Below, piece by piece: positions 36,805 through 44,074 of a stretch of DNA of 64,000 bases. The DNA is from Ciceribacter sp. T2.26MG-112.2 (GTDB taxonomy: Bacteria; Pseudomonadota; Alphaproteobacteria; Rhizobiales; Rhizobiaceae). Numbering within the stretch: the stretch's first letter is position 1; each line of letters starts with the position of its first letter. Made by a program: the position numbers and the translations under genes. The stretch covers positions 248,001-312,000 of the forward strand of contig NZ_UEYQ01000001.1 of the NCBI RefSeq assembly GCF_900492205.1, given 5' to 3'. The notes below the pieces were generated by a model. That model saw only the letters and a program-made list of their open reading frames with translations. It was not told the DNA's origin and searched no databases.

Positions 36805-37494
36805 TTGCGCTATGCGCTCTATTTCACTCCCCCCGCCGACGATCCCCTGACCCGGAGCGCCGCCCAATGGCTCGGCCGCGATGCGTTCTCCGGGGAAACC
36901 ATTGCTATCGAGGCGGCAGATGCGTTTCCCGCCGGAACCATGGCCAGCCTCACCGCCGATCCGCGGCGCTACGGATTTCACGCCACGCTCAAGGCGCCGT
37001 TCGAACTGGCCCCGGACCGGACCGAAGCAGAGTTGATCGCAGCGTTCGAGGGGTTTTGCGCCGTACATCCGGCCTTCGACATCCCGTCCATCGTGGTCGG
37101 TCAGCTCGGCCCCTTTTTCGCGCTGATCCCCGCCGAGACGCAACCGCCGCTGCAAGACTTCGCGACAGCCGTGGTGGAGACTTTCGAGCCGTTTCGCGCA
37201 GCCCTCACCGACGCCGATATCGCGCGGCGCAAGCCCGAGCGCCTGAGCGAGACTCAGCGCGCGTATCTGCTGCGCTGGGGCTATCCGTATGTCAGGGAGG
37301 AATTCCGCTTCCACATGACGCTAACCGGCCCGGTTGAACCTGAGCAGGCGGATGCCATGCGCGAGCTCGCATCTTCGCGCTTCGCCGCCTTCACCAACAA
37401 ACCGCTCCAAATTTCCGGCCTCGCACTCTTCATCGAACCGGAACGGGGCGCACCCTTCACTGTCCACACCTGGCAGCCGCTCACCGGCGCCTGA
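36805..37494 (+). CDS. DUF1045 phosphonate-metabolism protein
   Basis: The 229-residue product begins RYALYFTPPADDPL after a TTG start at 36805, which has GAGG eight bases upstream. It contains YGFHATLKAPFEL and FRFHMTLTGPV, two H-x-T motifs typical of 2H phosphoesterase folds. The family (DUF1045, putative phosphonate metabolism protein) occurs in phn clusters, often where phnP is missing as here. It may act on the cyclic ribose phosphate product, but that is inference. An upstream GTG at 36772 is less likely. phnM follows 19 bases later. Confidence 0.82.
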   Translation: MRYALYFTPPADDPLTRSAAQWLGRDAFSGETIAIEAADAFPAGTMASLTADPRRYGFHATLKAPFELAPDRTEAELIAAFEGFCAVHPAFDIPSIVVGQLGPFFALIPAETQPPLQDFATAVVETFEPFRAALTDADIARRKPERLSETQRAYLLRWGYPYVREEFRFHMTLTGPVEPEQADAMRELASSRFAAFTNKPLQISGLALFIEPERGAPFTVHTWQPLTGA

Positions 37495-37513
37495 ACCATC
37501 GAAAGTCGATCGC

Positions 37514-38653
37514 ATGTCCGCCGAAACCATTCTTTCCAATGCCCGCATCGTCCTTGACGACCAGGTCATCGAAGGCTCCGTCCAGATCCGCGACGGCCGC
37601 ATCGCCGATATTTCGGAAGGCCCTATGCGCGCCGGCGAGGATTTTTCCGGAGACTATCTGATCGCCGGCCTCGTCGAGCTGCACACCGACCACCTCGAAT
37701 CGCACTACTCGCCGCGCCCGGGCGTGCGCTGGGACAAGACTTCGGCGATCCAGGCGCATGACGCCCAGGTGGCAACCGCCGGCATTACCACGGTTTTCGA
37801 CTGCCTGCGCATGGGCTCGGACGAGGACGGCGGCTTCGCGAAAGGCGAGATGCGCGAAATGGCCGATGCCATCCAGGCGGCCGAGCGCGCGGACAGGTTG
37901 CGCGCCGAGCATTTGATCCACTTGCGTTGCGAAGTATCCGCCGCAGACGTGCTCGATCATTTCTCCGATTTCGAGACCGACCCTTATGTGCGGCTGGTCT
38001 CGCTGATGGACCATGCGCCGGGGCAGCGGCAGTTCCAGACGATGGAACAGTACACGCTCTACTACAAGACCAAGCGCGGTCTGTCGGATGAGGCCTTTGC
38101 CCATTTCGTCGCCCGCCGCCAGGAATCCTCGGCGATATACGCAGCCCCCCACCGTGACGCACTGGCACGTGTCTGCGCCGCGCGCGGCATCACGGTCGCC
38201 AGCCATGACGATGCGACGCTCGACCACGTCGAGGAGGCCAAGGGCTACGGGGTGCGGCTTGCCGAATTCCCGACCAGCCTCGAAGCCGCCGATGCGTCGC
38301 ACCAGGCCGGCATGAGCGTGCTGATGGGGGCACCGAACGTGGTGCGCGGCAAATCCCATTCCGGCAATATTGCCGCACGCGATCTCGCCGGTCGTGGCGT
38401 CCTCGACGTCCTTTCGTCCGACTACGTGCCGCTAAGCCTGCTGCATGCGCCCTTTGTTCTGGCCGACGATTTCGACGACATCAGCCTGCCCCGGGCGCTT
38501 GCCATGGTCACCTCGACGCCCGCTCGCACTGTCGGACTTGACGATCGCGGCCGGATCGCGCCTGGTCTGCGGGCCGACCTGGTTCGGGTGCGCCGAGACA
38601 ATGGCGTGCCGGTGGTGCGCTCGGTGTGGCGCGAGGGGCGCAGGGTCGCTTGA
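37514..38653 (+). CDS. phnM: Alpha-D-ribose 1-methylphosphonate 5-triphosphate diphosphatase
   Basis: The 379-residue amidohydrolase-fold enzyme has the metal motif VELHTDHLESHYSPRPG near residues 52-68, IASHDD-like and later STPARTVGL elements. PhnM removes pyrophosphate from the ribosyl-phosphonate triphosphate to give the PhnJ substrate. Cytoplasmic. The ATG at 37514 starts MSAETILSNARIV. Its stop shares a base with phnN (TGATG). Confidence 0.93.
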   Translation: MSAETILSNARIVLDDQVIEGSVQIRDGRIADISEGPMRAGEDFSGDYLIAGLVELHTDHLESHYSPRPGVRWDKTSAIQAHDAQVATAGITTVFDCLRMGSDEDGGFAKGEMREMADAIQAAERADRLRAEHLIHLRCEVSAADVLDHFSDFETDPYVRLVSLMDHAPGQRQFQTMEQYTLYYKTKRGLSDEAFAHFVARRQESSAIYAAPHRDALARVCAARGITVASHDDATLDHVEEAKGYGVRLAEFPTSLEAADASHQAGMSVLMGAPNVVRGKSHSGNIAARDLAGRGVLDVLSSDYVPLSLLHAPFVLADDFDDISLPRALAMVTSTPARTVGLDDRGRIAPGLRADLVRVRRDNGVPVVRSVWREGRRVA

Positions 38654-39255
38654 TGGACAGCCGGACCGGCAGATTGCGGAGACAGGGTTCGGCGGGCACG
38701 ATGGTCGCCATCGTCGGGCCGAGCGGCGCCGGCAAGGACAGCCTCATCCACCTGGCGACGCAACATTTCGCCGGCCGGCCGGACGTGCATTTCGTCCAGC
38801 GGGTGATCACGCGGCCGGCCGATTCCGGCGGCGAGCAGCACCGCGGGGTATTGCCCGCCGAGTTCGAGGCGATGCGGGAGCAAGGCGCTTTCGCGGTCGA
38901 CTGGGACGCCCATGGCCTCAGCTACGGCATTCCCGCCTCGGTGCATGAGAAGCTGGCGCTCGGCCATCTGGTGGTCGCCAACGGGTCGCGTTCGGCGCTG
39001 CCGCACTGGGCCAAGGCGTTTCCGTCTCTTCTGGTCATCAATGTCACGGCTTCGCCGGAGGTGCTCGCGGAACGCCTGGTTGCGCGCGGCCGTGAAAGCC
39101 GGGAAGAAATCCTCGAGCGGCTGAAGCGTGGGTCCCTCGCTGTCGATGGCGACTACGACGTCGTCACCATCGACAACAGCGGCGCACTCGCCGAGGCGGG
39201 GGCAAACCTGATCTCGACGCTCGAGGCGGTGCTGGCGGGTCGCGCCAGGGGCTGA
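38653..39255 (+). CDS. phnN: Ribose 1,5-bisphosphate phosphokinase PhnN
   Basis: The 200-residue guanylate-kinase-like enzyme has a P-loop (VAIVGPSGAGKDSL), RVITRPADSGGEQH and the ANGSRSALP segment typical of PhnN. It phosphorylates ribose 1,5-bisphosphate to PRPP, returning the C-P lyase sugar to nucleotide synthesis. The ATG overlaps the phnM stop by one base. It is the last gene of the phn cluster and converges on pcaB, 9 bases away. Confidence 0.92.
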   Translation: MDSRTGRLRRQGSAGTMVAIVGPSGAGKDSLIHLATQHFAGRPDVHFVQRVITRPADSGGEQHRGVLPAEFEAMREQGAFAVDWDAHGLSYGIPASVHEKLALGHLVVANGSRSALPHWAKAFPSLLVINVTASPEVLAERLVARGRESREEILERLKRGSLAVDGDYDVVTIDNSGALAEAGANLISTLEAVLAGRARG

Positions 39256-39264
39256 CCCCGCCAG

Positions 39265-40323
39265 TCAGTCGGGATCGCCGAGACGTTCGACCGAGCCAAG
39301 CAGCGACGCGGCATGCGCGAGTGCTGCCGCGGTCGCCTCGATCATCTGCGGCAGGATCAGCCATTCCAGCGTCCAGGCGCTGCCGGAGCGTTCCTGTTCA
39401 TGCACCAATGCCTGATGAATGCCCGCGAGTTGCGTGGCATTGTAGCGGGCAAGGGTCACCAGCACTTCGGCAAGGATGGGGTTGCGCTTGTGCGGCATGG
39501 CCGAGGAACCGCCCGCGCCGGCGATCTCGATCTGGTCGATGCCGTTCTGCGCCATCAACGCGATGTCGAGGCCGACCTTGCCGAGCGCGCCCGTGACCCT
39601 GGACAGGAAGGAAGCGAGATCGGCGATGCGGTCCCGATCGGTATGGGGCACGTATTCCGGCACCGACAGGCCCAGTTCCTGCGCCATGGCGACCCGTACC
39701 GGATCGATCTTGTCACCAAATTTTTCCGCCGTGCCGGCCGCCCCGGCGAGCGACAGGATCAGCAGCCGGTCGGCCACGGCGGGAAGCGCCGCAGCAAGCT
39801 GCGCCAACGCCTTGCGCCAGACGGAGAGGCGATCGCCGACATCGATGAGGATTGCGGCCTGCATGCGGGAGCGGGCCATCAGCGGCCGGTCTCCGAACCT
39901 GTCGATCAGGTCGGCGAGAATACGGTCGACAGCCTCGAACCGCTGCTTGAGCAGCGCGAAGACGGGTTTGAGCTTGAGGGCAAGCGCCGTGTCGACCACA
40001 TCCTGTGTGGTTGCGCCGAAATGCAGGGCCGATGCGGCTTCACCGCCGATCGCCTGGCGCATCTGTGAGACAAGGTCCGGCACCGGGACACCGTCCTTCA
40101 GCGTCGCCTGGGTCAGGCGGATCATATCCGGCCGGAAATGCTCCAGCCTGTCCGCGATCGTCGCCGCAGCCGCGGCGCCCACCAGTCCGCTGGCGGCTTC
40201 GGCGCGCGCAAGCGCCACCTCGAAGCGGAGCATGGCGGCAAGATCCGCCGCCTCCCCCAGCATGGCGGATACTTCGGCATCGCCGAGCAGGCGGTTATGA
40301 TAAGGCAACATCGTCAACGCCAT
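39265..40323 (-). CDS. pcaB: 3-carboxy-cis,cis-muconate cycloisomerase
   Basis: The 352-residue member of the fumarase/aspartase superfamily has the signature GSSAMPHKRNP and the N-terminal LGDAEVSAMLGEAADLAAML. It cyclises 3-carboxymuconate to 4-carboxymuconolactone in protocatechuate breakdown. The start is at 40323 or 40311. It is the last gene of pcaDCHGB. A 154-base gap separates it from pcaG. Confidence 0.92.
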   Translation of the reverse strand: MALTMLPYHNRLLGDAEVSAMLGEAADLAAMLRFEVALARAEAASGLVGAAAAATIADRLEHFRPDMIRLTQATLKDGVPVPDLVSQMRQAIGGEAASALHFGATTQDVVDTALALKLKPVFALLKQRFEAVDRILADLIDRFGDRPLMARSRMQAAILIDVGDRLSVWRKALAQLAAALPAVADRLLILSLAGAAGTAEKFGDKIDPVRVAMAQELGLSVPEYVPHTDRDRIADLASFLSRVTGALGKVGLDIALMAQNGIDQIEIAGAGGSSAMPHKRNPILAEVLVTLARYNATQLAGIHQALVHEQERSGSAWTLEWLILPQMIEATAAALAHAASLLGSVERLGDPD

Positions 40324-40477
40324 AAGTCAAACGCACTCCAATTCGAAGGCTCCACCCTCACCGAAACACTCGCCGATCGTCAACAATTAACAACGATCAA
40401 GGCACGCAGCCGCTAAAAGACGGCGCGCCCCTCCCAAAGGCTGGGAGAGGCTCGCCGCCCGCGTCGGAGCGTAGGGG

Positions 40478-41095
40478 TCAGATGTCGAAGAACACCGTTT
40501 CGTTCTCACCCTGCAGGTGGATGTCGAACGTGTAGGTGTCGCCTTCGCGGCTGGCAATCAGGGTCGGAACGCGCACCTTGTGCTCGATGCGCGCCAGCAC
40601 CGGATCGGCGGCATTCGCCTCCGCGTCGTCTGAGAAGTACATGCGGGTATGCAGACCGATGTTGATGCCGCGCGCCACGATCCACATCGTGATGTGCGGC
40701 GCCATCAGCCGACCGTCGTTGAACGGCACGCGGCCGGGCTTGATCGTCTGGAAGACGAATTCGCCGGTGTCCATGTGCGCCGGGCAGCGTCCCCAGCCGA
40801 GGAAATGTGGGTCGGCCTTGCCGCGCGTCTCCGACGGGCTGTTGTAGAAACCGTCGGCGTCGGCCTGCCAGATTTCGACCATCGCATCCTTGAGCGGCGT
40901 GCCCGAGCCATCGATGACGCGGCCGCGAATGGTGATGCGCTCGCCACGGGTCTTGTCATCATAGAGCGGTCCGGAACCGAGATCCTTCTCATAAACGCCC
41001 TCGATGCCGGTGAAGCTGGGCGTGCAACCGATATGGACGTAGGGACCTGCGGTCTGGGAGGCCGATTCCTTGAGGTAGCCGAGTGATTGTACCAT
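40478..41095 (-). CDS. pcaG: Protocatechuate 3,4-dioxygenase alpha subunit
   Basis: The 205-residue intradiol dioxygenase subunit starts MVQSLGYLKESASQTAGPYVHIG and has the RGRVIDGSGTPLKDAMVEIWQADADG region. It pairs with PcaH to open the protocatechuate ring between the hydroxyls with O2. The alpha subunit lacks the full iron ligand set, which is normal. One base separates it from pcaH. Confidence 0.94.
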   Translation of the reverse strand: MVQSLGYLKESASQTAGPYVHIGCTPSFTGIEGVYEKDLGSGPLYDDKTRGERITIRGRVIDGSGTPLKDAMVEIWQADADGFYNSPSETRGKADPHFLGWGRCPAHMDTGEFVFQTIKPGRVPFNDGRLMAPHITMWIVARGINIGLHTRMYFSDDAEANAADPVLARIEHKVRVPTLIASREGDTYTFDIHLQGENETVFFDI

Positions 41096-41096
41096 G

Positions 41097-41837
41097 TCAG
41101 TTGCCCTCCTTGCGATTTTCGAACAGCGTCGAGCGACGGCCGCGCAGCACGATGTCGAACTTGTAGGCGCGCATGTCGTGCGGCATGGTGGCGTTCATGT
41201 CGAGCGGGGCGATCAGCCGCTCGATCGCCTCCTTGTCCGGGATCGTCTTGACGATCGGGCAGATCCAGATCAGCGGATCGCCTTCGAAATACATCTGGGT
41301 GATCAGCCGCTGGGCAAAGCCGTGGCCGAAGATCGAGAAGTGGATATGCGCCGGGCGCCAGTCGTTGACGCCGTTCGGCCAGGGATAGGGGCCGGGCTTG
41401 ATCGTCTTGAACCAGTAGTAACCGTCCTCGTCGGCGATGGTGCGGCCGACGCCGCCGAAATTGGGATCGAGCGGCGCAAGATAGGTATCTTTCTTGTGCC
41501 GGTAGCGACCGCCGGCATTGGCCTGCCAGAACTCGACGAGCGCGCCGGCGACACCGCGCCCGCGTTCATCCACGACGCGGCCATGCACCAGAATGCGCTG
41601 GCCGATCGGGCTTTCGCCGGGCTTGGCATAGTTGGCGATCAGGTCGTTGTCCAACTCGTTGAGCATGTTGTGGCCGAAGACCGGGCCGGTGATCTCGCTC
41701 TTCGTTCCTTCGAGCGACAGCAGCGCACGCTGCGGAGAGCGCAGCACGCTGGTCTTGTACCAAGGCGTGTAGGCTGGCGGGTGCATCTCGCGGTCGCGGG
41801 GGAAAAATGCCCCCGTCTCGGGCTTCATATTGTTCAT
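41097..41837 (-). CDS. pcaH: Protocatechuate 3,4-dioxygenase beta subunit
   Basis: The 246-residue beta subunit carries the ferric site. Tyrosines lie around [19 protein letters not shown] and [14 protein letters not shown], with histidines in [14 protein letters not shown]. It forms the catalytic half of the dioxygenase with PcaG. The start overlaps the pcaC stop by 4 bases. Length and order match the rhizobial pcaDCHGB operon. Confidence 0.95.
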   Translation of the reverse strand: MNNMKPETGAFFPRDREMHPPAYTPWYKTSVLRSPQRALLSLEGTKSEITGPVFGHNMLNELDNDLIANYAKPGESPIGQRILVHGRVVDERGRGVAGALVEFWQANAGGRYRHKKDTYLAPLDPNFGGVGRTIADEDGYYWFKTIKPGPYPWPNGVNDWRPAHIHFSIFGHGFAQRLITQMYFEGDPLIWICPIVKTIPDKEAIERLIAPLDMNATMPHDMRAYKFDIVLRGRRSTLFENRKEGN

Positions 41838-42250
41838 CGTCCTTCCTCCCTTTCACTGTCGGCTTCCATCTGCTGGAGCGCATTCCTGGCAATCTTGATC
41901 GCGTGGTTCGCGGCCGGCACCCCGGCATAGATCGCCACATGAAGCAGCGCTTCCATGATGTCGTCGGGCGTCGCACCGGTGTTCTTCGTCGCCCGCACAT
42001 GCATGGCCACCTCGTCGTGGTGGCCAAGGGCGGCGAGCAGCGCGATGGTCACCATCGAGCGCTCGCGCTTGGTCCAGGTCGGTCGTGACCAGACATGGCC
42101 CCAGGCAGCCTCCGTGATCAGGTCCTGGAACGGCTCGTCGAAGGCGGTCTTCGACTTTTGTGCCTGATCCACATAGCTGTCGCCGAGCACGCTGCGGCGG
42201 GTCGCCATGCCCTGATGGTAGCGGGGAGACTTTTCCGGGGCTTGGCTCAT
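41834..42250 (-). CDS. pcaC: 4-carboxymuconolactone decarboxylase
   Basis: The 138-residue carboxymuconolactone decarboxylase-family protein contains [21 protein letters not shown] and [24 protein letters not shown]. It decarboxylates 4-carboxymuconolactone to 3-oxoadipate enol-lactone. It lies 9 bases after pcaD and overlaps pcaH. A stand-alone decarboxylase rather than a PcaL fusion is the rhizobial form. Confidence 0.94.
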   Translation of the reverse strand: MSQAPEKSPRYHQGMATRRSVLGDSYVDQAQKSKTAFDEPFQDLITEAAWGHVWSRPTWTKRERSMVTIALLAALGHHDEVAMHVRATKNTGATPDDIMEALLHVAIYAGVPAANHAIKIARNALQQMEADSEREEGR

Positions 42251-42259
42251 GTCAGTCCT

Positions 42260-43048
42260 TCATGCCTTCTTGAGAAACGATTGCAGCAGTTCGGCCAGTT
42301 CCTCCGGCTGCTCGACGCAGGGAATATGGCCGCAGCTCTCGATGATCTCGAACCGGGCGTTCGGGATTGCGCCAGCCATCGCCTCGACCAGTTCCGGCGG
42401 GGTGGAGCCATCCTGATCGCCCACCACGCAGAGGACGGGGACGGAGATCGTCGCGAGCGCATCGGTGAAATCGGTGTCGCGGATCGCCGCGCAGGTGGCG
42501 GAATAGCCGTTCGCAGGCTGGCGGGTCATCATCAGCCGATAGCCGGCGAGGTCGTCCGCACGCTCGTTGTGGAAGTCCGGCGTGAACCAGCGCTGCATCA
42601 CATTGTCGGCTATGCTTTCCAGCCCACCCTTGGCAATCGCGTCGATGCGCGCGTTCCAGATGTCCGCGGTGCCGATCTTGGCCGCCGTGTCGCACAGCAT
42701 GAGCTTCTTCACCAGGTCCGGCCTTTTCTGCCATACCCCCTGGCAGATGAGTCCGCCGACCGACAGGCCGCAGAACACCGCCCGCTTGATGCCGACATGC
42801 TCGACCAGTGCAATCAGGTCATCGACCAGGTCGCCCATGTCGAACGGCTTGTCGGCGTCGCCGGTCAGGCCATGGCCGCGGCTGTCGTAGAGCAGCACGG
42901 ATATATCTTCGCTGATTTCATCGAACAGCGGCAGCCAGATGCGGAAATCCGTGCCGAGCGAGTTCGAGAAGACGACGAGATTCTTCGCGTCGGGTTCGCC
43001 GAGAAGCTCGTAGTGAACTGTGATGCCGTTGATAGTGGCGAAGGCCAT
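42260..43048 (-). CDS. pcaD: 3-oxoadipate enol-lactonase
   Basis: The 262-residue alpha/beta hydrolase has a nucleophile elbow (CGLSVGG), the acid in VVGDQDGSTPP and the histidine in SCGHIPCVEQP. It hydrolyses the enol-lactone to 3-oxoadipate. The start at 43048 follows GAGGAGAATCCC. It is the first gene of the operon, divergent from pcaQ across 90 bases. Confidence 0.93.
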   Translation of the reverse strand: MAFATINGITVHYELLGEPDAKNLVVFSNSLGTDFRIWLPLFDEISEDISVLLYDSRGHGLTGDADKPFDMGDLVDDLIALVEHVGIKRAVFCGLSVGGLICQGVWQKRPDLVKKLMLCDTAAKIGTADIWNARIDAIAKGGLESIADNVMQRWFTPDFHNERADDLAGYRLMMTRQPANGYSATCAAIRDTDFTDALATISVPVLCVVGDQDGSTPPELVEAMAGAIPNARFEIIESCGHIPCVEQPEELAELLQSFLKKA

Positions 43049-43084
43049 GGGATTCTCCTCACTGGGTGAAACGATATTCGATGC

Positions 43085-43101
43085 ATTTTGGTGGGTAAAA
43101 T
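43085..43101. promoter_or_regulatory. Inverted repeat between pcaD and pcaQ, candidate LysR-type operator
   Basis: ATTTT-GGTGGGT-AAAAT is a perfect inverted repeat with 5-bp arms in the shared AT-rich intergenic region. LysR regulators bind T-N11-A palindromes, and this lies where PcaQ should act on both promoters. It does not match the PcaQ site that I recall from Sinorhizobium (ATAACC-N4-GGTTAA), so the call is tentative. Confidence 0.3.
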
Positions 43102-43138
43102 GATATTTCCTCCCCAACCCATAATCAAACTGGCATGA

Positions 43139-44065
43139 ATGATGGATCAGCGGATCAAGTTCAGACACCTTCAGACGTTCCTTGAGGTCGCACGCCAGAG
43201 AAGCGTGGGCAAGGCCGCAGATGCACTGGCGATCACCCAGCCGGCGGTGACCCGGACGATGCGGGAACTCGAGGATATCCTTGGGGTGGCTCTGCTGGAG
43301 AAGGACGGTCGCGGCATCCGCGTCTCGCATTTCGGCGAAGTATTTCTGAAACATGCCGGAGAAAGCCTTGCCGCCGTGCAGCGCGGAATGGACTCGCTTG
43401 CCCAGGCGCTCAAATCGGAAGGACCGCCCGTCCGCATCGGCACATTGCCCACTGCGTCCGCGACCATCATGCCCGATGCGGTGGCCGAATTCCTGGCGAT
43501 TGGAACGGGCAGCCAGGTCACCATCGTCTCTGGAGAAAACCGCGTCCTGCTCAATTCGCTGAGACTGGGGGAACTCGATCTGGTGGTCGGGCGGCTGGCG
43601 GCGCCGGAACACATGACCGGCCTTAGCTTCGAGCCCCTCTACAGCGAGGAAGTGGCGATCATCGTTTCACCGAACCACCCGCTGCTCGCCCGACGCAACT
43701 TCACGCTCGGGGCGCTGGCCAACTACACCGTGCTGATGCCGACGAAGAACTCGGTCATCCGGCCCTTCGTCGACCGGCTGCTGTTGACCAACGGCATTCC
43801 GGAACTGCCGAACACGGTGGAAACCGTCTCCGATTCCTTCGGCCGCGCCTTCGTCACGCGCCACAACGCCATCTGGTTCATCTCGCGCGGGGTGGTGGCC
43901 GACGAATTGCAAAGCGGCCGGTCGGCCGAGCTGGAGATCGACATGGGCGAGACGCGGGGTGCGGTCGGGCTGACGACGCCGGCGGCCGTTGAGCCAAGTG
44001 CTGCGCTCGCCCTGATGAAACAGACGATCCGCAACCATGTGGCGGCGCGGACTGCGCTGATCTGA
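43139..44065 (+). CDS. pcaQ: LysR-type activator of pca genes, PcaQ
   Basis: The 308-residue protein has the LysR helix-turn-helix (LQTFLEVARQRSVGKAADALAITQPAVTRTMRELE, core KAADALAITQPAVTR) and a C-terminal effector domain. Its divergent position next to pcaD and the conserved IKFRHLQTFLEVA start identify it as PcaQ. The family activates pcaDCHGB with 3-carboxymuconolactone-type inducers. ATGs at 43139 and 43142 are both possible. It converges on polA, 9 bases away. Confidence 0.92.
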   Translation: MMDQRIKFRHLQTFLEVARQRSVGKAADALAITQPAVTRTMRELEDILGVALLEKDGRGIRVSHFGEVFLKHAGESLAAVQRGMDSLAQALKSEGPPVRIGTLPTASATIMPDAVAEFLAIGTGSQVTIVSGENRVLLNSLRLGELDLVVGRLAAPEHMTGLSFEPLYSEEVAIIVSPNHPLLARRNFTLGALANYTVLMPTKNSVIRPFVDRLLLTNGIPELPNTVETVSDSFGRAFVTRHNAIWFISRGVVADELQSGRSAELEIDMGETRGAVGLTTPAAVEPSAALALMKQTIRNHVAARTALI

Positions 44066-44074
44066 ACCTGCTCG

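Noticed and set aside
40431-40447. Hairpin CTCCCA/TGGGAG between pcaG and pcaB
   Set aside because: The stem is short and no U-run follows on the operon strand, so it is not convincing as a terminator. At most it is a weak attenuator.
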